The notes: generated by a model not told the origin, from the sequence alone. DNA of 64,000 nucleotides from Clostridiaceae bacterium (GCA_012840085.1 DUMB01000098.1:81554-145553), one strand, 5' to 3'. Counted from the stretch's first letter, positions 45,362 through 53,665 are shown. Made by a program: numbers and translations.

Positions 45362-45382
45362 TTAGTAATTAATTTTTACTAA
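45362..45382. promoter_or_regulatory. Candidate ROK operator 2
   Basis: TTAGTAATT - AAT - TTTTACTAA has the same 9-3-9 layout and the same right half-site as the palindrome at 45201. The ~400-bp gap it sits in (45137-45536) holds no gene and divides the ROK gene from the phosphoesterase gene on the other strand. Confidence 0.5.
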
Positions 45383-45536
45383 GCACTCAAAGCCAGTTAA
45401 AAATAGGGCTTGATTATAGGCAAATATTGTGTTTTATAATTGTTTTTCGTTAATGTAGGAAAAATAGATTTAACAATAATACAGGATAAAATAGATTTAT
45501 TAAACAAGAATAAAAGATTTCATGGAGAGATTGGAA

Positions 45537-46061
45537 ATGAAGATTGGCGTTATATCGGATACCCATATACCTAAGAGAGCTAAAACCTTGCCAGACACAG
45601 TTTTGAAAACCTTTGAGGATGTTGAGCATATTATCCATGCCGGGGATATAATGAGTATGGATGTCATATATAAATTAGAAGAAATAGCGCCGGTTACTGC
45701 AGTTGCAGGAAACACAGATCCGGATGAAATTTTAGAGAAGTTTGGAAACAAAAAAATAATAACTTTTGGAAAGTTTAATTTTGGAGTATTTCATGGGCAT
45801 GGGACCAAAGGTACAACAATTGGCAGGGTGGCAAAATGCTTTGAAAACGACAGGATGGATTGTATTATCTTTGGTCACAGCCATATACCTTATTGTCAAT
45901 TTCATGATGGTGTTCTTCTGTTCAACCCTGGCTCACCAACAGATAAGAGAAGGAACATATATTATTCTTTCGGGATTATAGTAATTAATGAGGATATTTC
46001 AGCGAGCATTATATATTTTAATTCTGAAGGAACTATTAAGGAGATAAATCAGGATATTTGA
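45537..46061 (+). CDS. YfcE/MJ0936-type metallophosphoesterase
   Basis: The 174-residue protein has the calcineurin-like metal motifs in order: DTH (GVISDTHIPKRA), GD (HAGDIMSM), GNTD (AVAGNTDPDEI), HGHG and GHSH (IIFGHSHIPY). YfcE-type enzymes hydrolyse phosphodiesters with Mn. The ATG at 45537 has GGAGAG upstream at good spacing; an ATG five codons earlier overlaps that site. It is a single gene, not clearly linked to its neighbours. Confidence 0.88.
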   Translation: MKIGVISDTHIPKRAKTLPDTVLKTFEDVEHIIHAGDIMSMDVIYKLEEIAPVTAVAGNTDPDEILEKFGNKKIITFGKFNFGVFHGHGTKGTTIGRVAKCFENDRMDCIIFGHSHIPYCQFHDGVLLFNPGSPTDKRRNIYYSFGIIVINEDISASIIYFNSEGTIKEINQDI

Positions 46062-46252
46062 ACTGGACAATTTTTATTCATTAATATAAATTTAAATAAT
46101 ATAAATTTTAATAATATAATTTTAATGTTGTAAACCCCCAGAATTGGGTAAACTATAAACTATATTAGCAACAATAGGGAATTTAAAGGGCATTGATTTA
46201 TAAATATTATATGGAAAATAATCTTTTGGATAGACGGTAAATTTTTTGGAAT
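46062..46252 (+). other. AT-rich gap with ATAATATAAATTT repeats
   Basis: Three loose copies of AATATAAATTT follow the phosphoesterase stop codon (46081-46125). No clear terminator or promoter box is evident beyond the general AT richness. Confidence 0.4.
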
Positions 46253-46270
46253 ATGTGGGGAGGATTGTTT

Positions 46271-47203
46271 GTGTCAAATAAAATATGCGAATTGCTTGGA
46301 ATAAAATATCCTATTTTTCAGGGAGGGATGGCATGGATAGCCGACAGTACCCTTGCCGCATCAGTATCAGAAGGCGGTGGGCTTGGAATAATTGCCAGCG
46401 GCAATGCACCTGCCGATTATGTAAGAAATGAGATAAGAAAAGCGAAGGAGCTTACGGACAAACCTTTTGGGGTTAATATATTGCTTATGAGCCCATATGC
46501 AGAGGAAATTGCGAAATTAGTATGTGAAGAGGGAGTCAAGGTCGTTACTACAGGGGCAGGAAATCCGGGGAAATACATGGATATGTGGAAGCAAAGCGGT
46601 ATAAAGGTAATACCGGTAATTCCCTCGGTAGCACTTGCAAAGAGAATGGAGAGGGTAGGAGCTGATGCAGTAATTGCAGAAGGATGTGAAGCCGGAGGAC
46701 ATATAGGTGAGCTTACAACAATGGTGTTGGTACCACAGGTGGTGGACGCAGTAAAGATACCTGTAGTTGCAGCAGGCGGAATAGGTGACGGCCGTGGTGT
46801 TGCTGCGGCATTTATGTTGGGAGCCTGTGGAGTACAGCTTGGTACAAGATTTCTTACAGCATATGAATGTAATATTCATAGAAATTATAAGGATAAGGTG
46901 CTTAAAGCAAAAGATACAGATTCTGTAGTTACAGGAAGGTGTACAGGTCATCCTGTAAGAGTCCTGAAGAATAAGCTTGCAAAGGAGTTGGAAGCTATAG
47001 ACAGGTATAATCCTGATCCTGAAAAAGTGGAGGAGCTTGGTGTAGGAAGCTTACGAAAGGCTGTAATCGACGGAGACTTGGATAATGGCTCATTTATGGC
47101 AGGACAGATTGCAGGGCTTCTACACAAAGAGCAGAGCTCAAAGGAAATAATAGAAGAGATATTTAAAGAAGCTGAAGAAATAATGGGTAAAAAATTCTGG
47201 TAA
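46271..47203 (+). CDS. FabK-like enoyl-ACP reductase II / nitronate monooxygenase family flavoprotein
   Basis: The protein has about 310 residues from the GTG at 46271, with GGGGAGG 8 bp upstream; an ATG at 46253 overlaps that site. It is an FMN TIM barrel with PIFQGGMAWIADSTLAASVSEGGGLGIIA, VIAEGCEAGGHIG (catalytic His region), VVAAGGIGDGRGVAAAFMLGACGVQLGTRF and GSFMAGQIAGL, all characteristic of FabK. FabK reduces enoyl-ACP in fatty-acid elongation. Here it stands outside a fab cluster, so a nitronate monooxygenase or other FMN role remains possible. Confidence 0.85.
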   Translation: MSNKICELLGIKYPIFQGGMAWIADSTLAASVSEGGGLGIIASGNAPADYVRNEIRKAKELTDKPFGVNILLMSPYAEEIAKLVCEEGVKVVTTGAGNPGKYMDMWKQSGIKVIPVIPSVALAKRMERVGADAVIAEGCEAGGHIGELTTMVLVPQVVDAVKIPVVAAGGIGDGRGVAAAFMLGACGVQLGTRFLTAYECNIHRNYKDKVLKAKDTDSVVTGRCTGHPVRVLKNKLAKELEAIDRYNPDPEKVEELGVGSLRKAVIDGDLDNGSFMAGQIAGLLHKEQSSKEIIEEIFKEAEEIMGKKFW

Positions 47204-47218
47204 TCTTGAGGTGATCAC

Positions 47219-47617
47219 ATGGAATATTCAATAAAAACAAGCAAACCACAGGAGTTTATAAACATAACAGGCATTGTAAATAAAGCCGTAAAGGAAAGCG
47301 GAGTGAGAGACGGAATAGCAATAGTCTTTGTCCCCCATACCACAGCGGGAGTAACAATAAATGAAAACTCCGACCCTGATGTTGTAAAAGATATTTTGTC
47401 AGCATTAAATAAAACATATCCTGAGAATAACGGATACTTACATATAGAAGGCAATTCCCATGCCCATATAAAGGCTTCACTAATGGGCAATTCATCCACT
47501 GTTATTATTGAAAACGGGGAGCTGAAAATGGGAATCTGGCAGGGGATTTATTTTTGCGAATTTGACGGTCCTAGAAACAGAAAAGTATACATAAAAATAA
47601 TGAAGGATAACGCATAA
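47219..47617 (+). CDS. YjbQ/UPF0047 family protein
   Basis: The 132-residue protein matches the YjbQ family (secondary thiamine-phosphate synthase-like), with VPHTTAGVTINENSDPDV, HIEGNSHAHIKASLMGNS and GIWQGIYFCEFDGPRNRKVYIK. The conserved His and Asn/Ser residues mark the presumed active site. Some members show weak thiamine-phosphate synthase activity, and the physiological role is unsettled. It is 15 bp after the FabK-like gene with a GAGGTG site, so the two may be co-transcribed. Confidence 0.88.
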   Translation: MEYSIKTSKPQEFINITGIVNKAVKESGVRDGIAIVFVPHTTAGVTINENSDPDVVKDILSALNKTYPENNGYLHIEGNSHAHIKASLMGNSSTVIIENGELKMGIWQGIYFCEFDGPRNRKVYIKIMKDNA

Positions 47618-47711
47618 AACGGGCATTTCTATAAATAATGAAATCCCAACTAGATGTTTACATTTTGTAAAAAAAGAACTATAATATTATACATGAATTT
47701 GTTACAAAATT

Positions 47712-47741
47712 AACAAACAGATTTGTTATTTTGTTAACAAA
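47712..47741. promoter_or_regulatory. Paired AACAAA/TTTGTT palindromes upstream of the AOR genes
   Basis: AACAAA-CAGA-TTTGTT (47712-47727) and the perfect palindrome TTTGTTAACAAA (47730-47741) lie next to each other, followed by AT-rich -10-like sequence (ATATATACT near 47757). They look like operator half-sites for a regulator of the AOR operon. Confidence 0.4.
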
Positions 47742-47861
47742 CAATACCAATACGATATATACTATGTCAATAATTTATTGCACAGGAAAATGCTATTATC
47801 CATGCAGTTATAGCATTACGCTGTGAGCTTATATTTTAGTATATCGAAGGAGTATCCATAT

Positions 47862-47939
47862 AAACGTCTGCACCTTGGAAAGGTATGCATTTATATGAAA
47901 GTGCTGCCTGTGGTATAGGTTTTGCAGGCGTAGATGTTT
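47862..47939 (+). ncRNA. Structured leader of the AOR operon
   Basis: AAACGTCTGC (47862-47871) pairs fully, with two G-U pairs, with GTAGATGTTT (47930-47939). Inside, ACCTT-GGA-AAGGT, a GCATTT/AAGTGC stem and a GCCTG/CAGGC stem give a closed four-way-junction shape about 40 bp before the ferredoxin gene. It could be a ligand-binding leader, possibly for a tungsten or molybdenum cofactor given the genes it precedes. I cannot match it to a known consensus from memory. Confidence 0.4.
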
Positions 47940-47978
47940 TTATAAGGTTTGAGGTATAGACAATGTGAGGTGAAAAAC

Positions 47979-48398
47979 ATGCCGAAAGTTTTGAAGGCCG
48001 AAGGAATGAACAAGTGTATAGGATGCTTTACGTGCATGCTTGCCTGTGCGGGGGTTAACCATCGGAATCATTCCATTTCGAAAAGTGCAATAAAGGTTCG
48101 AACCAGCGGAGGGCTCCAGGGTAAATTTGTAAGCGTAGTATGTCTTGCTTGTAAAGATGAAAGAGCATGTGCTGAAGCATGTCCTTCAGGAGCACTGGAA
48201 AAGAGGCCAGGCGGAGGAGTAATTCTTAAAAAGGAAAAGTGTATAGGATGCAGGAAATGCGAGAGTGCATGCATTGTTGGTGCTGTACATTTTGACGAGG
48301 ATGAGAACAAGCCAATAATTTGCAAGCATTGCGGTGTCTGTGCAAAATTCTGCCCGCATGAGTGTCTTGAAATGGAGGAAACGGCCAATGATTTATGA
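47979..48398 (+). CDS. AOR-associated polyferredoxin (four [4Fe-4S] clusters)
   Basis: The protein has about 139 residues from the ATG at 47979, with a GAGGTG site. Four cysteine motifs are visible: CIGCFTCMLAC, CLACKDERACAEACP, CIGCRKCESAC and CKHCGVCAKFCP, enough for four [4Fe-4S] clusters. Such YdhY/HycB-like subunits pass electrons between an AOR-type enzyme and another redox partner. Its end overlaps the AOR gene start by 11 bp, so the two are translationally coupled and likely form a complex. Confidence 0.9.
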   Translation: MPKVLKAEGMNKCIGCFTCMLACAGVNHRNHSISKSAIKVRTSGGLQGKFVSVVCLACKDERACAEACPSGALEKRPGGGVILKKEKCIGCRKCESACIVGAVHFDEDENKPIICKHCGVCAKFCPHECLEMEETANDL

Positions 48399-50142
48399 AA
48401 AATATATCAGGGTTCTGTATCTGGATTTAACTACGAAGAAAATCCGAATTGAACACAGAAAAGACTTATACAGTTATCTTGGTGGAGTGGGTGTTGCATC
48501 GAAACTCCTTGAGGAAAACCTGAAACCAGAGCTTGACCCCATGGACCCGCAACAGCCTGTTATATTTGCTATTGGGGCAGCTTCCACCATTTTTCCCGTA
48601 GTAACAAAGACAGTGGCCATGTTCTGGTCGCCTCTTACAGGTGAACTCGGAGAGAGTTATGCAGGAGGCAGGATGGCCATGACCCTTTTCCTGGCCGGTT
48701 ATGATGCCATAGTTATTACCGGTAGCTCCAGTAAGCCAACCTATATCACTATTAGCAGAAACAATGTAGAGTTTAAGGATGCAAGAGCATTTTGGGGGTT
48801 ATCCTGCGACGAGGTTGGAAGAGTTGTGAGAGAAAGGGAACCCGGAGGAGGAAAAAGGAGTATTATCAGAATTGGTCCTGCGGGTGAAAATCTTGTAAGC
48901 TATGCATGCGTATGTGTTGATACCTACAGGCATTTTGGACGGCTGGGTCTTGGGGCTGTACTTGGAAGTAAGAAACTAAAGGCCATTTCCATTGTCGGAG
49001 ACAGGGATCTGCCTATAAAGAACTTTAAGGACTACTTCAAGGTATATCAGGAGATATACAACAAGGTTACAGATACATCGATTATGTCTAAGTATCATGA
49101 TGCAGGTACCCCAGTTAATATTGAGCCTCTCAATGCTGCCGGGGGACTGCCTACCAAAAATCTCAGACAAAATGTTTTTGAACATGGAGACAAGATTTCC
49201 GGCGAAACTTTCGCTCATAAGAATCTGGTAAGAAAAATGGCCTGCACCGGCTGCCCGGTCGGATGTATACATATTGGCCAATTCAGACGGGAATTTGATA
49301 AGGGACATGAATATGAAGCTGTCAGTGTAAGTTATGACTATGAGCTGCTTTTTGCATTGGGAAGTTTCCTGGGCATAAAATCTTCGGACGAAGTTCTGCA
49401 GCTCATAGAGGTAGTAGAGAAACTCGGCCTGGATGCTATGTCTACAGGAGTAGTTCTGGGATGGGCTACAGAGGCTTTGGCTAAAAACCTTATTACACTG
49501 GAACAGACATTGGTGCCCCTTGCTTTTGGAAATACCCAGGCTTATATAACTGCAATTGAATACATTGCATACAAGAAGAATGAATTTTACTCTATACTTG
49601 CACAAGGAGCAGAAAAGGCTTCCGAAATATATGGGGGCAAGGAATTTGCCATGACCTTTGGTAAAAATGAAATGCCGGGATACCATACAGGCTACGGCTC
49701 TGTTATTGGACCAACTGTCGGAGCAAGGCATTCCCATCTCTGCAATGGTGGTTATTCAATAGACCAGTCAATGAAAGAATTTGACAAGGAGAAACTGGTA
49801 GAGAAATTATTTAAAGAGGAAAAGGAAAGGTGTATGCTGAACTCCTTGATAATATGCCTGTTTGCCAGAAAGGTATATGACCGGGAGACTATACTTGCAG
49901 CCCTTAACTCTATTGACTATAATTTAACCAATGAGGATTTGGATGCTATTGGTGAGAGAATTTACAAAACCAAGCTGCGCATTAAGAAGATGATGGGCTA
50001 TGACGGTAAGAATGTAAGATTTCCAAAGAGACTATTTGAGACCCCAAGTATGTCAGGACAGCTTGATGAAAAAGTAGCTTATGAACTTCTGGATATGTAC
50101 AATAAAAAGGTTGAGGAAATGATGGCGAAGGAAGATGCCTGA
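48388..50142 (+). CDS. Tungsten-dependent aldehyde:ferredoxin oxidoreductase family catalytic subunit
   Basis: The protein has 584 residues from the ATG at 48388 (GGAGG 9 bp upstream). The AOR N-terminal domain shows LGGVGVASKLLEENL, ESYAGGRMAMTLFLAGYDAIVITG and GPAGENLVSYACVCVD...FGRLGLGAVLGSKKLKAI, which bind the two pterins. The cluster motif CTGCPVGC (~C285) and a distal Cys (NSLIICLFA) bind [4Fe-4S]. The EKLGLDAMSTG motif matches the second pterin site. Enzymes of this family oxidise aldehydes, or reduce acids, with a tungsto-bispterin. The tungstate transporter and pterin genes downstream support tungsten as the metal. The polyferredoxin pairing resembles E. coli YdhV/YdhY; the substrate is unknown. 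Confidence 0.92.
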   Translation: MIYEKYIRVLYLDLTTKKIRIEHRKDLYSYLGGVGVASKLLEENLKPELDPMDPQQPVIFAIGAASTIFPVVTKTVAMFWSPLTGELGESYAGGRMAMTLFLAGYDAIVITGSSSKPTYITISRNNVEFKDARAFWGLSCDEVGRVVREREPGGGKRSIIRIGPAGENLVSYACVCVDTYRHFGRLGLGAVLGSKKLKAISIVGDRDLPIKNFKDYFKVYQEIYNKVTDTSIMSKYHDAGTPVNIEPLNAAGGLPTKNLRQNVFEHGDKISGETFAHKNLVRKMACTGCPVGCIHIGQFRREFDKGHEYEAVSVSYDYELLFALGSFLGIKSSDEVLQLIEVVEKLGLDAMSTGVVLGWATEALAKNLITLEQTLVPLAFGNTQAYITAIEYIAYKKNEFYSILAQGAEKASEIYGGKEFAMTFGKNEMPGYHTGYGSVIGPTVGARHSHLCNGGYSIDQSMKEFDKEKLVEKLFKEEKERCMLNSLIICLFARKVYDRETILAALNSIDYNLTNEDLDAIGERIYKTKLRIKKMMGYDGKNVRFPKRLFETPSMSGQLDEKVAYELLDMYNKKVEEMMAKEDA

Positions 50143-50162
50143 GCATTGACAGGAGTGATTGA

Positions 50163-50393
50163 ATGAAAGTATATTTGGAAGTGGGATCTTTTCTAAAAAG
50201 GTTCACATCGGAGCAGACAAACCTTGAAATAAATATCAGTGGAGATAAAACAGCTGCTGAAGTAGTTCTGTCAGCAGGTGTGCCTGAGGAGGAAATCGGA
50301 TTTATTACAGTAAATGGACAAAAGGTTGACTCCGATTATGTCTTGAAAGAAAATGATATTATCAGGGTTTACCCAATAATAGTCGGAGGTTGA
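50163..50393 (+). CDS. MoaD/ThiS-like sulfur carrier protein
   Basis: The 76-residue ubiquitin-like protein ends in VGG, the di-glycine tail that is thiocarboxylated in MoaD and ThiS. The pattern TAAEVVLSAGVPEEEIGFITVNGQKVDSDYVLKENDIIRVYP is typical. Its place directly after the AOR gene (20 bp) and before pterin-cofactor genes favours a MoaD-type role, donating sulfur to the pyranopterin dithiolene. The matching large subunit MoaE is not in the window. A GGAGTG site precedes the ATG. Confidence 0.85.
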   Translation: MKVYLEVGSFLKRFTSEQTNLEINISGDKTAAEVVLSAGVPEEEIGFITVNGQKVDSDYVLKENDIIRVYPIIVGG

Positions 50394-50411
50394 TGATTTT
50401 CGGGTTATCCT

Positions 50412-50497
50412 GCTTACTGGCTTTTCAGACCTGTAGAGCAATAGTACGTTCCTTAATAGCAATAGTACTTTGCCTGCAGGTCATACAGGCAGTAAGC
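50412..50497. repeat. Nested stem-loop between converging moaD-like and mogA genes
   Basis: GCTTACTG (50412-50419) pairs with CAGTAAGC (50490-50497), and inside it GACCTGTAG pairs with CTGCAGGTC. The loop contains the direct repeat AGCAATAGTAC twice. It may serve as a bidirectional 3' end, though without T-runs. Confidence 0.45.
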
Positions 50498-50542
50498 AAC
50501 AAATCAAACTTTCAAGTGGCGGTTGCGGAATTTTAGCAGGTT

Positions 50543-51028
50543 TTAGCGTGCGCAATCCCCTGCGTCACCTCTGAGGATTTCCAGGGCATGGCCGAGAACC
50601 GGCAGGATAACACCAAGACACTCGGCTGCTCCTTTTGGACTTCCCGGCAGGTTGATAATAAGGGTTTTACCTCTTATTCCGGCCATAGCCCTTGAAAGCA
50701 TAGCCCTGGGCGTAATTGCAAGGCTCTTTAAGCGCATAGCTTCCGGTATTCCGGGAACCTGCCTTTCTATAACATCCAGAGTTGCCTCAGGAGTAACATC
50801 TCTTGGAGAAAAGCCGGTTCCTCCCGTGGTAAGTATGAGATCGAGTTTAAGCTCGTCGGACATCCTTATCAGATTTGCTGATATCAAGCTGCGTTCATCG
50901 GGTACTATCACATAATCCGTGATTTCACCGCCGGCTTGATGAATTATATCCGAAATCACTTTTACGGTTTCATCGGTTCTCTCTCCGCGGGAACCTTTAT
51001 CGCTTGCGGTTAATATTCCTACTTTCAT
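50543..51028 (-). CDS. mogA: Molybdopterin adenylyltransferase MogA/MoaB
   Basis: The 161-residue protein has the MoCF-fold motifs LTASDKGSRGERTDET, TTGGTGFSPRDVTPEAT (the pterin-binding TGGTG loop), RAMAGIRGKTLIINLPGSPKGAAECL. MogA adenylylates the pterin dithiolene before MoeA inserts the metal. It is the only pterin gene here on the reverse strand, divergent from the tungstate transporter. An AGGAGG site precedes either the ATG at 51028 or the TTG one codon earlier. It may be of the MoaB subtype, which has the same role. Confidence 0.92.
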   Translation of the reverse strand: MKVGILTASDKGSRGERTDETVKVISDIIHQAGGEITDYVIVPDERSLISANLIRMSDELKLDLILTTGGTGFSPRDVTPEATLDVIERQVPGIPEAMRLKSLAITPRAMLSRAMAGIRGKTLIINLPGSPKGAAECLGVILPVLGHALEILRGDAGDCAR

Positions 51029-51254
51029 CAATATTGTGTCCTCCTGTTATATTAATTACCATATTGCGGCTGCGCCTGCCAATAGTTTCCTTCGCAAACG
51101 GCAGTTAATGCTACCGGAATATTGTAACACAGTCCCGGAAGATTTAAAACGGGGGATCGCAAAAACTACAGCAAGAAAACTTGCCGGATTTCAACGGTTT
51201 TACGACTGTTGTTTATGGCAGTTCACTGCTGTTTATATATGAAAAATATAGTTC

Positions 51255-51384
51255 AACTCCGAGCCTGGAGGCTCTAACGCAGCATGTAGGACCGGTCCCA
51301 TGCAATTTACATGCATTCACATATGTTACATGCTGTTATGAATTCCAGGCCGTTAGGGTAGTTCCAGAAATGGAACTGCCTCCC
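51255..51384 (+). ncRNA. Candidate Moco/Tuco riboswitch in the tupA leader
   Basis: The 130-base segment just before tupA folds strongly: GAGCC-TGGA-GGCTC (51261-51274); a long arm TAACGCAGCATGTA (51275-51288) with TACATGCTGTTA (51327-51338); and GTTCCA-GAAA-TGGAAC (51361-51376), a GNRA-capped stem followed by TGCCTCCC. CTCC there can also pair with the GGAG of the tupA ribosome site. A GNRA-capped stem and conserved CCTCC near the 3' end recall the Moco RNA motif, whose Tuco subtype responds to tungsten cofactor. The assignment rests on memory of the motif and on the tungstate genes it precedes. Confidence 0.5.
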
Positions 51385-51408
51385 ATTTTGGAAAGGAGAG
51401 AATTGATT

Positions 51409-52281
51409 ATGTTAAAGCGTAAAAATACACATGCTTTTTTCAACAATTCAAAAATAAGCGTTGTGCTTGTAACACTTCTTACAGTGATTATGGTGTTTTC
51501 TTTTACAGCCTGCAAAAGTGAACAGGAAAACAAAACTCTTACTCTGGCAACTACTACCAGCGTATATGACTCAGGGCTGTTAAGCTACCTGCAGCCGACT
51601 CTTGAAAAGGATACAGGTTTAGAATTAAAAATCGTTGCCCAGGGTACAGGACAGGCCATTAAAACAGCTCAAGACGGCAATGCCGATGTTTTGCTGGTGC
51701 ATGACAAAAAATCCGAGGAAGCATTTGTCGCTGAAGGTCATGGTGTAGAGAGGATAGAATTGATGTACAATTATTTTGTTATCGTTGGACCTTCAGACGA
51801 TCCGGCAAAGATAGCCGGGCTTGAAGAAAAAAATGCTGCCCTTGCATTGAAACAGATAGCGGAAAACGAGGCACCGTTTGTTTCGAGAGGGGATGATTCC
51901 GGTACACACAAGAAAGAGAATTCGCTATGGAAAGAAGCGGGCGTTGAGCCGGCAGGCGATTGGTATATTTCTGCAGGAAAAGGAATGGCTGACGTTTTAC
52001 TAATGGCAGAGGAAAAGCAGGCATATACCCTGACTGACAAAGCTACTTACCTGTCCCTGAAGGACAAGCTGGGTCTTGAAATATTACTGGAGAGTGCTGA
52101 AAATCTAAAGAACCAGTACACCATAATACAGGTAAATCCGGAAAAACACGAAGGGATAAACAGTAAAGGAGCTGAAAAATTCATCAAGTGGATGACCTCT
52201 GAGAAAGCTTTAAAAATGATTAGTGAGTATGGCATCAAGGAATATGGTGCAAACCTGTTCACAGTTAATTATGAGGGGTAG
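51409..52281 (+). CDS. tupA: Tungstate-binding lipoprotein TupA
   Basis: The 290-residue lipoprotein (FSFTACKS, lipidated Cys35) begins at the ATG at 51409 with GGAAAGGAGAG upstream. The TupA signatures are present: the anion-binding TTTSVYDSGLLSYLQP and the later SRGDDSGTHKKE, with IVAQGTGQAIKTAQDGNADVLLVH between. TupA binds tungstate with very high affinity and gives it to TupB. The frame is open further upstream, but that sequence is the structured leader. Confidence 0.93.
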   Translation: MLKRKNTHAFFNNSKISVVLVTLLTVIMVFSFTACKSEQENKTLTLATTTSVYDSGLLSYLQPTLEKDTGLELKIVAQGTGQAIKTAQDGNADVLLVHDKKSEEAFVAEGHGVERIELMYNYFVIVGPSDDPAKIAGLEEKNAALALKQIAENEAPFVSRGDDSGTHKKENSLWKEAGVEPAGDWYISAGKGMADVLLMAEEKQAYTLTDKATYLSLKDKLGLEILLESAENLKNQYTIIQVNPEKHEGINSKGAEKFIKWMTSEKALKMISEYGIKEYGANLFTVNYEG

Positions 52282-52286
52282 ATAAA

Positions 52287-52976
52287 TTGAACGAGATTGT
52301 GAATAGTTTTCGTGAGGCATTCAATCTTATATTTTCCTTTGATGCCGGGGTTTATGGTATTATTTGGCTTACACTGACCGTGACCGTGTCAAGTACCGCT
52401 ATTGCTTCTGTAATAGCGGTACCTGCCGGTATTTTAATCGGAAGCTATGATTTTTATGGTAAAAGGCTTCTTGTAAGATTTATCCATGCATTTATGGGAC
52501 TTCCGCCGGTTGTGGCCGGATTGGTTGTCTATATTTTTCTGTCCCGGAATGGGCCTTTAGGCAGTTTAGGCCTTATTTTCACTCCGACAGCTATGGTAAT
52601 CGCGCAGGTAATCATCATTATCCCGATAATTACAGGCCTTTCGATTGCCGCTGTGCGTCTGAAAAGCAAAGTGGTGAAGGAAAACTGCAAAGGCCTTGGA
52701 CTAGGAAAGAGACAGACCTTCAGACTTTTGTTGCATGAATGCAGATACCCGATATTTTCAGCTATTCTTACCGGTTACGGGCGAGCCATATCAGAGGTTG
52801 GAGCGGTAACACTGGTAGGAGGAAATATTCAATATCATACTCGTGTCATGACCACGACAATTATGCTGGAAACAAGAAGAGGCAATTATGATCAGGCGCT
52901 TGCAATTGGAATCGTACTTATAAGCCTCTCTTTTATAATTAACAGCATACTTTACCGTTTACAGGAGGGCAAATGA
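52287..52976 (+). CDS. tupB: Tungstate ABC transporter permease TupB
   Basis: The 229-residue permease has about five or six membrane segments (TLTVTVSSTAIASVIAVPAG, MVIAQVIIIIPIITGLSIA) and the cytoplasmic coupling loop (CKGLGLGKRQTFRLLLHE, YGRAISEVGAVTLVGGNI). The TTG start has GAGGGG 8 bp upstream and lies 5 bp after tupA. It overlaps tupC by 4 bp (ATGA). Confidence 0.92.
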   Translation: MNEIVNSFREAFNLIFSFDAGVYGIIWLTLTVTVSSTAIASVIAVPAGILIGSYDFYGKRLLVRFIHAFMGLPPVVAGLVVYIFLSRNGPLGSLGLIFTPTAMVIAQVIIIIPIITGLSIAAVRLKSKVVKENCKGLGLGKRQTFRLLLHECRYPIFSAILTGYGRAISEVGAVTLVGGNIQYHTRVMTTTIMLETRRGNYDQALAIGIVLISLSFIINSILYRLQEGK

Positions 52977-53665
52977 AGGTTATTATTGAAAACATAAAAA
53001 AATCTTATAGTAATAGGTTCACATTGGATATCGGGAAGCTCGAACTGGCCGAAGGCAGGATTTACGGGATATTAGGCCCTAACGGTTCAGGGAAGACTAC
53101 TTTGCTGCGCCTTATAAGCGGGCTGGAAAAGCCGGATAATGGAAAAATAAGTTATGGTTCTGAATTCGAAGCTCCTTCAGGTGAAGTAGCTTTTTTATTG
53201 CAAAATTCATATCTGTTCGATTTTTCTGTGCTGGAAAACGTGCTTCTTGGAACCGGTGGCAAGAGTACTGATGACCAAAAGCTTGCCATGGATGCCCTTA
53301 GAGAAATTGGAATGGAAAAGTATGCTAACGTAAGGGCTTCTACCTTATCAGGAGGGGAGGCTCAAAAGGTAGCCATTGCCAGGACACTTGTACGCAAAAG
53401 GCGACTTGTGTTACTGGATGAGCCAACGGCTTCAGTCGATATATACAGCATGAGGCAGGTAGAGGATTTTATTAAAAAATTTAACAAAAATCACAATGCT
53501 ACTGTGGTGATTTCAACTCACAATCCTTCACAGGCAGCAAGAATTGCCGATGAAGTGGTGATTATGTGGAACGGTTGTATTATTGAACGGGGCTCGCCCG
53601 AAAGTGTTTTCTCTTCGCCCTGCAGGGAGGAAACCAGACAATTCCTGGAAAATTGGCGAATATAA
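52973..53665 (+). CDS. tupC: Tungstate ABC transporter ATPase TupC
   Basis: The 230-residue ABC ATPase has Walker A GPNGSGKTT (~35-43), a Q-loop (LLQNSYLFDF), the signature LSGGEAQKVAIAR, Walker B RLVLLDEPTA and the H-loop VVISTHNPSQA. It powers the TupAB transporter. It begins with ATG overlapping the tupB stop codon and is followed closely by moeA, so uptake and cofactor synthesis are in one operon. Confidence 0.93.
   Translation: MKVIIENIKKSYSNRFTLDIGKLELAEGRIYGILGPNGSGKTTLLRLISGLEKPDNGKISYGSEFEAPSGEVAFLLQNSYLFDFSVLENVLLGTGGKSTDDQKLAMDALREIGMEKYANVRASTLSGGEAQKVAIARTLVRKRRLVLLDEPTASVDIYSMRQVEDFIKKFNKNHNATVVISTHNPSQAARIADEVVIMWNGCIIERGSPESVFSSPCREETRQFLENWRI

Noticed and set aside
51036..51242. 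Possible 68-residue gene upstream of tupA
   Set aside because: It has no ribosome site and no family resemblance and lies in the promoter and leader region of tupA.
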